A stretch of DNA of 64,000 nucleotides from JBEKTW01 sp963727845 (lineage in GTDB: Bacteria; Bacteroidota; Ignavibacteria; UBA10030; SZUA-254): NCBI GenBank assembly GCA_963727845.1, contig CAVSHI010000002.1, forward strand, positions 1,116,001 through 1,180,000, in the 5' to 3' direction. The notes beneath the pieces were generated by a model, which was not told where the DNA came from, did no database searches, and saw only the letters and a program-made list of their open reading frames with translations. Positions 25,210 through 33,758 of this stretch are shown here, one piece after another; positions within the stretch are counted from its first letter, which is position 1, and every line of letters begins with the position of its first letter. The translations under genes and the position numbers were made by a program.

Positions 25210-27327
25210 CTAATCATGTGTGAAGACTTTGGGAATTGTGAAGTAAAAGACTGAACCCTTTCCAGGTTCAGATTCGGCCCAAATCTTCCCTTTTTGCAAT
25301 TCAATTATTTTCTTGACGATGGCAAGTCCCGCCCCGGTCCCCTCATAGTCCTCTCTCCGGTGGAGTCGTTCAAATATCACGAAAATCCTCTCCAGGAACT
25401 CTTTTTCGATACCGATGCCATTGTCCTTGACGTAAAAAAGATAGTAATTATTCTCTTCATTTCTAAATCCGATTTCCACCCTCGGCGCCGGACTGGTGTT
25501 GAACTTCAGTGCGTTTGCGACAAGGTTGCTCAGAACGATCTTCAGGTGCGTTTCGTTACCGACAATCGTCGGGAGCTCGCCCTCGACGATGATGGCGGCA
25601 TTCCGCTGCCGGATGGTGAATTCCATATCCTCCCTCAGGTCGTCGATGACCTTGCCAACAGGCACCGGCGTCGACGATTCGGATGACCTGCTGACACGCG
25701 AGAGCATAAGAAGGTCGTTGATCAGTGCTTTCATCCGCGTGGTTGCAGACGCGACGGAATCCAGATAGTCTTTTCCTTCGCTCGAGATCACATCCCCGTA
25801 GTCGGCCTGAAGAATCTTGGAAAATCCCTCGATGCTGATGAGCGGTTCCTTCAAATCGTGAGAAACCACGTAGGTGAAATCATCCAGCTCCTTGTTGCGA
25901 CGCTCAATTTCAAGTGATTTCTGGATGGTCTCTTCATACAGTTTGGCATTTTCGATGGCCGACCCCAGCTGGTTTCCGATGAGCTCAAGCAGACGTGTCA
26001 ACTGAGGAGAAAACGTGTGGGGCGCCCGGTAGAATACATCAAGGGCACCAAGAACCCGATCCTTTGCCATCAATGGAATGGCCGCGAACGCCTCAATGTG
26101 TTCCTTCATCAATGCCTCCCTGCCCAATACGACGATTCTCTCATCGGTGGCAGCTTTGGCCGAGACATAAAACGGTTCCTTCCGAGCGACAACACCCCCG
26201 GTTGCCGAATCCGTCAAAGGCAATCGGGTCGAGAGCTCGGGTCTTTCAAATCCAAGTTGTTTTACAAGTGCCAATTCACGGGTGTCGTCTGCGGCAAGAT
26301 ACACGGCCACGGCATGTGCTTCCATCGTCGTCTTCAAAAGAGGCAGTACCGTTTCGAGGATATCCTGCAACTTGAGCGATGTGTTGATAAGCGTCGAAAT
26401 TTGGTTGAGTGCAAGCAGTTCCTCATTGTTCTTCTTTAGCTCCTTCTCTGTCTGTTTGAGTGCCGTGATATCGGCATGAGAAATTACGAGCCCCGTAATG
26501 TGTTTCTCCACGATCAGAAGATTAGCGGACACCTGAAAAACCCTCTCGCTTGCATCACCGTTTCGCACAAATTCCTGCGAGAAAAACTTTCTCCGCCCGG
26601 AAAGCAGATCGGGTATCGCGGTCCTGAGAATGGACTTCAGGGATTCATCCGGCAGGGCGTCAAAAAGACTCATGCCCTGGTAGTTAGTGCGACGTACCAC
26701 TCCATACTCACGGACAAATGCGTGCCAGGCCTTGTTCACTTCAAGAATGCGGCACTCCGTGTCAACGGTGTAGACGACGCTGTCGATCGAATCAAGAAGA
26801 TTATGAATGTATGCTACGTGTTCCGTAACCTTGTCAAACAAACGCACTCTGTCGATGATCGTTCCGAGATGCTGCGCAAGAGGGAATAATACGGCGGCGT
26901 GTTCGAGTGAAAACGCATCGGACTGCAGGCTCGAAAGATTGAGCGTGGCGATTATTTTGCCTTTCAGCACAATCGGCAACGACATCTCCGAGCGCCAACC
27001 TTTTTCGAACGAAATCATGCTCCTGGATTCTTCGTTGGCAGAAAGGTCGGAAATAATCACCGGCTCCTTTGAACGAATCGTAAATTGCGCAATGGTTCGC
27101 TCAATCGGAATCCGGACACCCTTGGCAATAGCCGATGGCCCCGAGACTGCATAGGCCTGGATCGCAGTTTCATCTTCACTCACCAATCCTACATTGATCT
27201 CGTCGCATGGAACGACCACTTTGACCTCTTTTGCGGCGACTGAGAAGATCTTGTCAAAGTCGAGGGTCTGGTTTGCTGTGCTGATCACCCGGTTGATGAG
27301 TCTCGACCTGCTGGTTCCGGCGCTCAA
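25210..27327 (-). CDS. Sensor histidine kinase, C-terminal part (GAF-PAS-GAF-HisKA-HATPase)
   Basis: This 705-residue piece contains a GAF domain (~20-165), a PAS domain (~175-290), a second GAF domain (~320-460) and the kinase core. The phospho-acceptor is H490 in FTYVVSHDLKEPL. The ATP-binding domain carries the N box NLVANALKFN, DNGIGIEKEFLERIF and GTGAGLAIVKK. No membrane segment is seen, so it senses a cytoplasmic or diffusible signal. The TTG at 27,327 is only the first start in frame. The gene upstream ends in another frame within this one by a 74-base overlap, and the join makes sense as one protein after a single-base correction near 27,290. The response regulator follows directly. 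Confidence 0.9.
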   Translation of the reverse strand: MSAGTSRSRLINRVISTANQTLDFDKIFSVAAKEVKVVVPCDEINVGLVSEDETAIQAYAVSGPSAIAKGVRIPIERTIAQFTIRSKEPVIISDLSANEESRSMISFEKGWRSEMSLPIVLKGKIIATLNLSSLQSDAFSLEHAAVLFPLAQHLGTIIDRVRLFDKVTEHVAYIHNLLDSIDSVVYTVDTECRILEVNKAWHAFVREYGVVRRTNYQGMSLFDALPDESLKSILRTAIPDLLSGRRKFFSQEFVRNGDASERVFQVSANLLIVEKHITGLVISHADITALKQTEKELKKNNEELLALNQISTLINTSLKLQDILETVLPLLKTTMEAHAVAVYLAADDTRELALVKQLGFERPELSTRLPLTDSATGGVVARKEPFYVSAKAATDERIVVLGREALMKEHIEAFAAIPLMAKDRVLGALDVFYRAPHTFSPQLTRLLELIGNQLGSAIENAKLYEETIQKSLEIERRNKELDDFTYVVSHDLKEPLISIEGFSKILQADYGDVISSEGKDYLDSVASATTRMKALINDLLMLSRVSRSSESSTPVPVGKVIDDLREDMEFTIRQRNAAIIVEGELPTIVGNETHLKIVLSNLVANALKFNTSPAPRVEIGFRNEENNYYLFYVKDNGIGIEKEFLERIFVIFERLHRREDYEGTGAGLAIVKKIIELQKGKIWAESEPGKGSVFYFTIPKVFTHD

Positions 27328-29071
27328 GCTCTTTTGCCAGTTGTTTTCTCTCTGTGATGTCGCGTGCGAGGTTCAACATTGCAATGGGCTCGCCCATAGC
27401 GTTTCGAAGCAGCGTGGTGCTCAAGCTCATCGAGATCATCCGACTGTCCCTCGACTTCCATGTCATATCAAAGTCGCGCAACCAGCTCCTTTCGCGGAGA
27501 CTCGATATCCAGAGAACGTAGCGGCCCATCTCTTCCTCGACCAGCCATGGATAAGGGAATTCGCGGCCGATTGCTTCCGTCCGGCTATATCCGAGCATGG
27601 TCATAAATGCCCTGTTCACCTGCAGAATGCTCCCCTTGAGATCGGTGATAAGGAGAACGTCATTGATCGTATCGATGACCTTGCGAAGGATTTGTTCGGA
27701 CTCCCGCAGGTCAAGTTCAAGCCGTTTGCTCTCGCTGACGTCAACGACGAGACCGATGACCCCCAGGATCGTACCGTTGTCGTCCCGCTGCGGCATGTAT
27801 CGTTCCCAGAAGAACTTTTGCTCTCTCAAAGCGGCATTCTGATATCCGAGAGTATCGGAACCCACTTTCTCTCCCGTGAGCGCCTGCCGGACAAGCTTAA
27901 CTCTCTCGTCTTTACCCTTGCCGCCGAGGATTTCCGACACCGGCCTGCCCAGCACCTCCTTGCGCGTCAATCCGGTGATTTGCTCCATGATGTCGTTCCA
28001 TTGAACACACTTGAGGCGTGCATCAAGCACGAGAATGCCTTCCTGAAGACTGCCGAGGATACTTGAAGTAAAGGAGTGCGATTGCCGAAGGTCCTCGATC
28101 GCCTCGCGGTAGCTCGTAATGTCCGACATGATGCCCTGCACGCTCACGACGTGCCCATCCCCCGACTTCTGGGGAACAGCGACATCGCGAACCCATCGAT
28201 AGAGGGCTTTTCCCTTGGGGAGAACCCGGTATTCGTTCACGATTCGGGCACGGAGATCCTCGAGATTTGCGACGCGCCCCAGAAGTATCTTTTTGTCGTC
28301 AGGATGGACAAAGCCCAGCCACAGCGCAGGATTCCTGTAGAATTCCCTGGGCTTGTGACCAACGAGGTTCTCTATTGTTGGGCTTACGAAAAGGAATGCA
28401 CCGCCGGCGGAGGCTTTGTAGACAACGTCATTGGCCGACTCGATTGCGGCTCGGTACTGCTCTTCGGCGCTCGACAAATCCTGATGAGACATTGCGTTCA
28501 CAAGGGCTCTTGCGACATGGGGACCAACCTGCGAGAGCATACGAACCGATGGAGTAACGCTTTTGTTCTTCGACAGGAACAACATCAACCCCAGGAGCTC
28601 TTCACGCACGGTCAGCGGCAGAAAACAGACTGTGGCAATTCCGCACTTCTTAAAGAGAGCACGAAATGGAAGGTAGCTGGGATAATGCTCCAGGGGAAAA
28701 AGGTGGGGTTCCTGCGTTTTGGCGAGCAACCCCCCGATTCCCTCATCGAGACTGAGTTCCCCGAGCTTCTGGAGGATTTCCTCCGGCACATGACGCTGAT
28801 AGACCAGTTTCAGGTTTTTGCGAGTATCGTCCGTGAGATAAATTGCTCCAGCGTCCCATTTCAGAACATCCGTCATCTTCTGGAGCACTGAACGCAACAG
28901 CGACTTCGTGTCGAGAGAGGCGTGTACAACGCAGAGGACTTCCTCGAATTGCTTCGCCTCCCCGGCCTGGACACGAAGCAACTCTCGAAGCTGTTTCCGA
29001 TCAGCTTCCAGTCGACGGAGTTTGTCATCCGACCTTATTATATCCGGCGATCGCCGGTTTTTCTTCTGCAT
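27254..29071 (-). CDS. Sensor histidine kinase, N-terminal part (GAF and three PAS domains)
   Basis: This 605-residue piece begins with a coiled coil (about 15-45). A GAF domain (~45-195) and three PAS/PAC domains (~205-325, 330-450, 455-580) follow, with PAC ends such as VQGIMSDITSYREA and MLNLARDITERKQL. It has no kinase core of its own. After LERRNQQVE the frame drifts into a junk tail and stops at 27,254, while the next frame continues LINRVISTANQTLDFDKIF. One protein of about 1,280 residues is therefore likely, broken by one base. A genuine two-gene arrangement with overlapping starts is less likely. Confidence 0.85.
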   Translation of the reverse strand: MQKKNRRSPDIIRSDDKLRRLEADRKQLRELLRVQAGEAKQFEEVLCVVHASLDTKSLLRSVLQKMTDVLKWDAGAIYLTDDTRKNLKLVYQRHVPEEILQKLGELSLDEGIGGLLAKTQEPHLFPLEHYPSYLPFRALFKKCGIATVCFLPLTVREELLGLMLFLSKNKSVTPSVRMLSQVGPHVARALVNAMSHQDLSSAEEQYRAAIESANDVVYKASAGGAFLFVSPTIENLVGHKPREFYRNPALWLGFVHPDDKKILLGRVANLEDLRARIVNEYRVLPKGKALYRWVRDVAVPQKSGDGHVVSVQGIMSDITSYREAIEDLRQSHSFTSSILGSLQEGILVLDARLKCVQWNDIMEQITGLTRKEVLGRPVSEILGGKGKDERVKLVRQALTGEKVGSDTLGYQNAALREQKFFWERYMPQRDDNGTILGVIGLVVDVSESKRLELDLRESEQILRKVIDTINDVLLITDLKGSILQVNRAFMTMLGYSRTEAIGREFPYPWLVEEEMGRYVLWISSLRERSWLRDFDMTWKSRDSRMISMSLSTTLLRNAMGEPIAMLNLARDITERKQLAKELERRNQQVETHQPGDQHSKPDPRL

Positions 29072-29137
29072 CAGAAACGTCTATGTTGATGGATCAATCC
29101 TTGGAGGAATTTACAAATTTTTAGAGTGGGGCACAAA

Positions 29138-29167
29138 TAAAAAAGGCGTCCCGTTCACCGGGACGCC
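29138..29167 (-). terminator. Rho-independent terminator after the outer membrane protein gene
   Basis: A perfect 9-base-pair stem GGCGTCCCG / CGGGACGCC (29,145-29,153 with 29,159-29,167) with a 5-base loop is followed on the minus strand by TTTTTTA. It lies about 35 bases beyond the stop of the gene at 29,203. Confidence 0.92.
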
Positions 29168-29202
29168 TTTGAAAACCAAGAATAGATGGTTTTCCGGAGT
29201 TC

Positions 29203-29757
29203 CTAGAAGAACCAAGAAATTGTCAACGATCCGGTCGAACTGATACCAAAGGCGCTTGAGGAAGGAACAGCGGCATACGAGCCATAGCTCATAAAGCCAA
29301 GCTGATATTCCGGACTCAAACTCACGTTATTCCAAGGGAACCAGTTCACGCCAGCAAGGACGCCAACACCAAACTGAGAAGCGTTCTCCCAGTTCGTTCC
29401 AGCGTTCTTGCTGCTGCCGTACATCAGCTGTGCGCCATAATATGCCGCACTTGAACCCAGCGTTGAGAAGACGTTTTCAAGTCCCACGGTCACACCGTAG
29501 GATGAAGGGTTATTGCTCGCTCCTGACACGCTGCTGCTCGTGAAACTCACGCCAAAACGGAGAGCCATATTGTCTTGAAAATAGTATTTCATTCCAGCTC
29601 CGCCATTGTAGCTGCCGACGCTTCCGGCGGTGAGGCCGTTATACGTGAACATCCACGCTTTGTCACCGGATTTGGTCTTTGGTGTTATGTCGTCCCCTGC
29701 AAACGCAAAGGTCGCGAGCACCACGACCGCCAATAACGTTAATCCAATCTTCTTCAT
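29203..29757 (-). CDS. Outer membrane beta-barrel protein (OmpW/opacity-like)
   Basis: This 184-residue protein has a signal peptide (MKKIGLTLLAVVVLATFAFA). The mature part is rich in glycine, serine and aromatic residues with amphipathic strands, such as GGAGMKYYFQDNMALRFGVSF. It closes with TGSLTISWFF; the terminal phenylalanine fits recognition by BAM. It is monocistronic: a near-consensus promoter lies at 29,841-29,869 and a strong terminator at 29,138-29,167. GGAG precedes the start. The strong signals suggest an abundant porin-like protein; no specific function can be given. Confidence 0.82.
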   Translation of the reverse strand: MKKIGLTLLAVVVLATFAFAGDDITPKTKSGDKAWMFTYNGLTAGSVGSYNGGAGMKYYFQDNMALRFGVSFTSSSVSGASNNPSSYGVTVGLENVFSTLGSSAAYYGAQLMYGSSKNAGTNWENASQFGVGVLAGVNWFPWNNVSLSPEYQLGFMSYGSYAAVPSSSAFGISSTGSLTISWFF

Positions 29758-29840
29758 CAGAACTTCTCCAAATAGTGAATAATTAGTGAATTAGTGAATT
29801 GTTAAGCTTTCATTAAACTCTCAAGAGAATCAACCGTGCA

Positions 29841-29869
29841 AGTATAATAAAAAAAACATCATTTGTCAA
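29841..29869 (-). promoter_or_regulatory. Strong sigma70-type promoter of the outer membrane protein gene
   Basis: On the minus strand a consensus -35 box TTGACA (29,864-29,869) and a -10 box TATACT (29,841-29,846) are 17 bases apart, in an AT-rich stretch. The mRNA would have a leader of about 75 bases before the ATG at 29,757. Confidence 0.85.
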
Positions 29870-30018
29870 GTTTTATTTTAATATTTACCTTGAGGCGATT
29901 ACTGTAAAGCTATGCGAACTCACGGGAAGTAAAAAAAATGCCCAAAATGTGCAGAAATCGACAATTTCAGGACTTAGGTGGGATTCTGGAGCTTTCGACC
30001 AGAAGTGGTCGGGCAATG

Positions 30019-31161
30019 TTATGTTTTCAGGAGGTCCCTTGAGATCACCATCCTCTGGACCTCAGAGGTTCCCTCATAAATCTCCGTGATTTTGGCATCC
30101 CTGAGGAACCGTTCGACCGAGTATTCCTTGATGTAACCGTATCCGCCATGGATTTGGATGGCTTCGAGGGCTGAATCGACGGCAACCTTGGACGCGAATA
30201 GTTTTGCCATAGCTGCCGCCTTTCCGTAGGGATTCGAAGAATCCTTCAGCGTAGCGGCCTTCAACGTGAGTAGGCGGGCCGCGTCAATCTTCGTCGCCAT
30301 GTCAGCTATTTTGAACTGAATAGCCTGAAATTCGCCCAGGTACTGCCCAAATGCCTTCCGCTGCTTTGCGTAGCGTATGGACGCTTCAAGCGACGCCTGT
30401 CCAATTCCAAGCGCCTGGCTCGCAATCCCGATTCTCCCGCCATCGAGGGTTCTCATCGCGAACTTGAACCCGAATCCTTCTTCCCCGATCCGATTTTCGA
30501 CGGGTACGCGGCAATCTTGAAACGCCAGCGAGACAGTATCGGAGCTCCGTATTCCGAGTTTTTTCTCTTTTTTTGCCACTGAAAGGCCCGGGGTTCCTTT
30601 CTCAACCATAAACGTGCTCACGCCATGCGGCCCTTTGGCCTTGTCTGTTGCCGCCATGACGAGGATGACATCCGCGTTCGAGCCGTTCGTAATGAAGTTC
30701 TTTGCACCGTTGAGAACATAAGACTCTCCTGACCTGACGGCAGTTGTCCGCTGATTCGACGCATCACTGCCCGCTTCCGGCTCTGAAAGAGCGAAAGCTC
30801 CGAGTTTTTTACCGGTGGCTAGTTGTACCAGGTACTTTTGTTTCTGTTCCTGCGTCCCCCACTCATTGATTCCGTGACAGACGAGGGAGTTATTCACGGA
30901 CATGATCACACCGCATGACGCGTCCACCTTTGAAATCTCCTCCATTGCCAGCACGTAGCTGACGGTATCAAGTCCCGATCCTCCAAACTTTTCCGGCACC
31001 ATCATACCCATGAAGCCCAGCTCGCCAAGCTTTTTCACCGCATCATAGGGGAATTCCTCTTTTTCATCCCGTTCGGCGGCAGAGGACGCGAGCTCGTCTT
31101 CGGCAAACTTCCGGGCAGTTTCGCGTATCATTAACTGAGTTTCGGTAAAATCGAAGGTCAT
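30019..31161 (-). CDS. Acyl-CoA dehydrogenase (short-chain/butyryl type)
   Basis: This FAD enzyme oxidises acyl-CoA to enoyl-CoA and passes electrons to ETF. The 380-residue length and the motifs GAFALSEPEAGSDASNQRT, NGAKNFITNGSNAD and IQIHGGYGYIKEYSVERFLR fit the short-chain family. The catalytic glutamate sits in EIYEGTSEVQRM near the end. Thiolase and 3-hydroxyacyl-CoA dehydrogenase genes lie upstream on the same strand, across a 475-base low-complexity spacer. The set suits beta-oxidation or butyrate/amino-acid metabolism. No etfAB or enoyl-CoA hydratase is nearby. Confidence 0.94.
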   Translation of the reverse strand: MTFDFTETQLMIRETARKFAEDELASSAAERDEKEEFPYDAVKKLGELGFMGMMVPEKFGGSGLDTVSYVLAMEEISKVDASCGVIMSVNNSLVCHGINEWGTQEQKQKYLVQLATGKKLGAFALSEPEAGSDASNQRTTAVRSGESYVLNGAKNFITNGSNADVILVMAATDKAKGPHGVSTFMVEKGTPGLSVAKKEKKLGIRSSDTVSLAFQDCRVPVENRIGEEGFGFKFAMRTLDGGRIGIASQALGIGQASLEASIRYAKQRKAFGQYLGEFQAIQFKIADMATKIDAARLLTLKAATLKDSSNPYGKAAAMAKLFASKVAVDSALEAIQIHGGYGYIKEYSVERFLRDAKITEIYEGTSEVQRMVISRDLLKT

Positions 31162-31636
31162 AGGTAACGTTCTTAGTTGTTGGTTCTTTGTTCTTGGTTG
31201 ACAGTTGTCAGTTGCTCGTTGTGCGTTGTTGGTTCCTTGTCATTGATCATTGCCAAGGGCTTTTGGCCTTTGGCTTTTAGCTATTGGCTAACAATTCAAA
31301 AGTTGACCGCTGATAAAAGATGATGAATATAATGAAAGCCTGTCTAAAAATCTCATCATCTCAGCCCTGCCACTGCCCGTCTTTCTCATTATCTCGCCAG
31401 CGCTATTACCCGCCTATCTCATCATCTCAGCGCCGCCATTACCTGTCTATCTCTTAATCTCAACTACTTAACTACCTAACTATTCAACTACCTAACTACT
31501 CATTGTCTCAACTGCTCCAATACTCCATCACTCCATTTCTCCCTTGATCATCTCGCCGCTTCACCCTCTCCTCGTTTCACCCATTCACCGTTTCACCCTT
31601 TCAGGTTCTGCTCTTCCCACCATCTCATCATTTCAA
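31162..31636. repeat. Composite low-complexity spacer between two acyl-CoA genes
   Basis: This 475-base gap holds no open reading frame of note. It is made of successive blocks of degenerate short words. GTTGGTTC/TTGGTTG-like words fill about 31,168-31,245. TTTTGGCCTTTGGC-like words follow at about 31,252-31,290, and CTCATCATCTCAGC-like words at about 31,349-31,460. AACTACCTAACTA words occupy about 31,460-31,502, and TTCACCC/CCATTCACC words about 31,510-31,640. The plus strand is strongly pyrimidine-rich in the second half. No promoter or terminator stands out. Confidence 0.7.
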
Positions 31637-32491
31637 CTACTTGTACTCATAGAATCCCTTTCCTGTCTTCCGGCCCAGGTGGCCTGCGGCAACCATCTTT
31701 CTCAATAGCGGACAGGGACGGTATTTGGGGTCTCCAAGCCCCTCGTGCAACACATTCATGATGGAAAGACACACATCAAGTCCGATGAAATCGGCAAGCG
31801 TGAGAGGTCCCATAGGATGGTTCATCCCGAGTTTCATCACGGTATCGATAGCTTCCGGCGACGCGACACCTTCCATCACGCAATACACGGCTTCATTGAT
31901 CATTGGCAATAGTATCCGATTGGCTACAAAACCAGGGAAGTCCTTCACTTCGACTGGAACCTTCTCGAGTTTCTCGGCGAGGCGCTTGACTTCGAGGAAG
32001 GACGCGTCGCTCGTGACAAGTCCGCGCACAATCTCTACGAGCTTCATCACCGGAACGGGATTCATGAAATGCATGCCGATGACATTCTCCGGGCGTTTGG
32101 TCGCCGCCGCGATCTCCGTAATTGAAATCGAGGAGGTGTTCGACGCCAAAATCGCATGTGCGGGGGCATGGGCATCGAAAGTCCGGAAGATATCCTTCTT
32201 GGTGGAACTATCCTCGGTCGCAGCTTCGATAACTATGTCCGCATGGGCGACCGCATCGGCCAGGGAGGTCGCCGAGTGAATCCTGGAAACTGTCCGGGTT
32301 TTTTGGTCCTCGCTCAGTGTTCCCTTTTTTACTTGTCGGTCAAGGTTCGTCCGAATCGTATTCATCCCGCGCTCGATGAATTCCTGTTTTACGTCGTTCA
32401 GCGTGACAACAAAACCGTACTGCGCAAAAACATGGGCAATCCCGTTGCCCATCGTCCCGGCGCCGACAACCGTAACATTCTTGATTTCCAT
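31637..32491 (-). CDS. 3-hydroxyacyl-CoA (3-hydroxybutyryl-CoA) dehydrogenase
   Basis: This NAD(P)-dependent enzyme interconverts 3-hydroxyacyl-CoA and 3-ketoacyl-CoA. The 284-residue length matches the monofunctional Hbd type. The Rossmann motif VVGAGTMGNGIAHVFA (8-23), the loop ASNTSSISITEIAA, and the catalytic region GMHFMNPVPVMKLVEIV are present. The C-terminal domain has MGPLTLADFIGLDVCLSIM. It follows the thiolase gene by 15 bases, forming a two-gene unit. Confidence 0.95.
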   Translation of the reverse strand: MEIKNVTVVGAGTMGNGIAHVFAQYGFVVTLNDVKQEFIERGMNTIRTNLDRQVKKGTLSEDQKTRTVSRIHSATSLADAVAHADIVIEAATEDSSTKKDIFRTFDAHAPAHAILASNTSSISITEIAAATKRPENVIGMHFMNPVPVMKLVEIVRGLVTSDASFLEVKRLAEKLEKVPVEVKDFPGFVANRILLPMINEAVYCVMEGVASPEAIDTVMKLGMNHPMGPLTLADFIGLDVCLSIMNVLHEGLGDPKYRPCPLLRKMVAAGHLGRKTGKGFYEYK

Positions 32492-32506
32492 TACACCTCG
32501 ATATGC

Positions 32507-33685
32507 TTATTTTTCGACAATCATTCCGCTGGCTTCACCCCCGCCGATGCAAATGGCAGCCATGCCTCGCTTCGCATTCCGCTGTTCCATGGCATGCAGC
32601 AGCGTCACCAGTATTCTTGCTCCGCTCGCACCGATAGGATGACCGAGCGCAACCGCACCGCCATTGACGTTGACTCTGGAGACATCCAGCCCGAGCAGTT
32701 TATTTACAGCGAGAGTCACGACAGCAAACGCCTCGTTGATCTCAAACAAATCGATGTCTTCAATTCTGATGCCGGCTTTCCCGAGGACTTTCGTGATCAC
32801 ATCCGCCGGCGCGGTCGTAAACCATTCCGGTTTCTTCGCCGCCGACGCGAACGCGGAGATTTTCGCCATCGGCTTCAACCCCAGGCTTTTGGCTTTCTCT
32901 TCTGCCATGACCACGACGGCTGCCGCACCATCGTTGATCTTGGATGCATTCGCCGCAGTCACTGTGCCGTCTTTTTGGAAGGCAGGCCTCAGCGATTTGA
33001 GTTTGTCAAACTTCACTTTTTTAGGTTCTTCATCTTCGCTGACGATAACCGGGTCCGCATTCTTTTGTTGCACATGTACCGGCACAATCTCATCGTCGAA
33101 AAGATGATTCCTCTGTGCCGCCAGCGCGCGTTGATAGCTCATGATGGAGTAGTCATCCTGCGTATCGCGCGGGATTGCACATTCTTTCGCACACAACTCT
33201 GCGGCAACGCCCATATGGAAGTCGTTATACACATCCCACAGTCCGTCTTTCACCATCGAGTCGATAAGCTGGGCATGGCCCATGCGGTAACCCGAACGGG
33301 CTTTGTCCAGCAAGTACGGAGTATTCGACATGCTTTCCATTCCCCCGGCAACCACTACTTCGGCATCACCGAGCATGATGGCCTGGGCTGCGAGCATGAC
33401 GGCCTTAAGTCCGGAACCGCAGACCTTGTTGACGGTCATCGTTTGAACGGCATCGGGCAAGCCGGCGAACAGCGCTGCCTGCCTGGCCGGCGCCTGTCCG
33501 ATCCCCGCTGTGAGCACGCATCCCATGATCACCTCGTTCACTTCGTTCTTGTCCAGCCCGATCCGCTTCAACGATCCCTCGATGGCTATCGCGCCGAGCT
33601 GGGGCGCCGAAAACGAGCTTAAGGAACCACCGAAAGAGCCTATGGGAGTTCTACATGCACTTACTATGACGACGTTCTTGCTCAT
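32507..33685 (-). CDS. Acetyl-CoA acetyltransferase (thiolase)
   Basis: Thiolase II condenses or cleaves acetyl-CoA and acetoacetyl-CoA. The 392-residue protein has all three catalytic regions: the nucleophilic cysteine in VNKVCGSGLKAVMLAAQ, the histidine in GGAVALGHPIGASGAR, and the C-terminal cysteine in CIGGGEASGMIVE. It starts MSKNVVIVSACRTPIGSFGG as usual. It is the first gene of the thiolase-dehydrogenase pair and lies 73 bases after the OmpA-family gene. Confidence 0.96.
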   Translation of the reverse strand: MSKNVVIVSACRTPIGSFGGSLSSFSAPQLGAIAIEGSLKRIGLDKNEVNEVIMGCVLTAGIGQAPARQAALFAGLPDAVQTMTVNKVCGSGLKAVMLAAQAIMLGDAEVVVAGGMESMSNTPYLLDKARSGYRMGHAQLIDSMVKDGLWDVYNDFHMGVAAELCAKECAIPRDTQDDYSIMSYQRALAAQRNHLFDDEIVPVHVQQKNADPVIVSEDEEPKKVKFDKLKSLRPAFQKDGTVTAANASKINDGAAAVVVMAEEKAKSLGLKPMAKISAFASAAKKPEWFTTAPADVITKVLGKAGIRIEDIDLFEINEAFAVVTLAVNKLLGLDVSRVNVNGGAVALGHPIGASGARILVTLLHAMEQRNAKRGMAAICIGGGEASGMIVEK

Positions 33686-33758
33686 GTGATCAAACGGGAA
33701 TTTGGATGAGGAAGCCGATCTCTTGGCGGATCAGCGTATCGGAGGCAAATCGGCTGTG

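Noticed and set aside
29996..30011. Hairpin CGACCA-GAAG-TGGTCG just after the acyl-CoA dehydrogenase stop as a terminator
   Set aside because: Six-base stem without a T-run; not convincing.
32156..33622. Open frame of 488 codons on the plus strand
   Set aside because: It is antisense to thiolase and 3-hydroxyacyl-CoA dehydrogenase, both with full motifs; no recognisable protein features.
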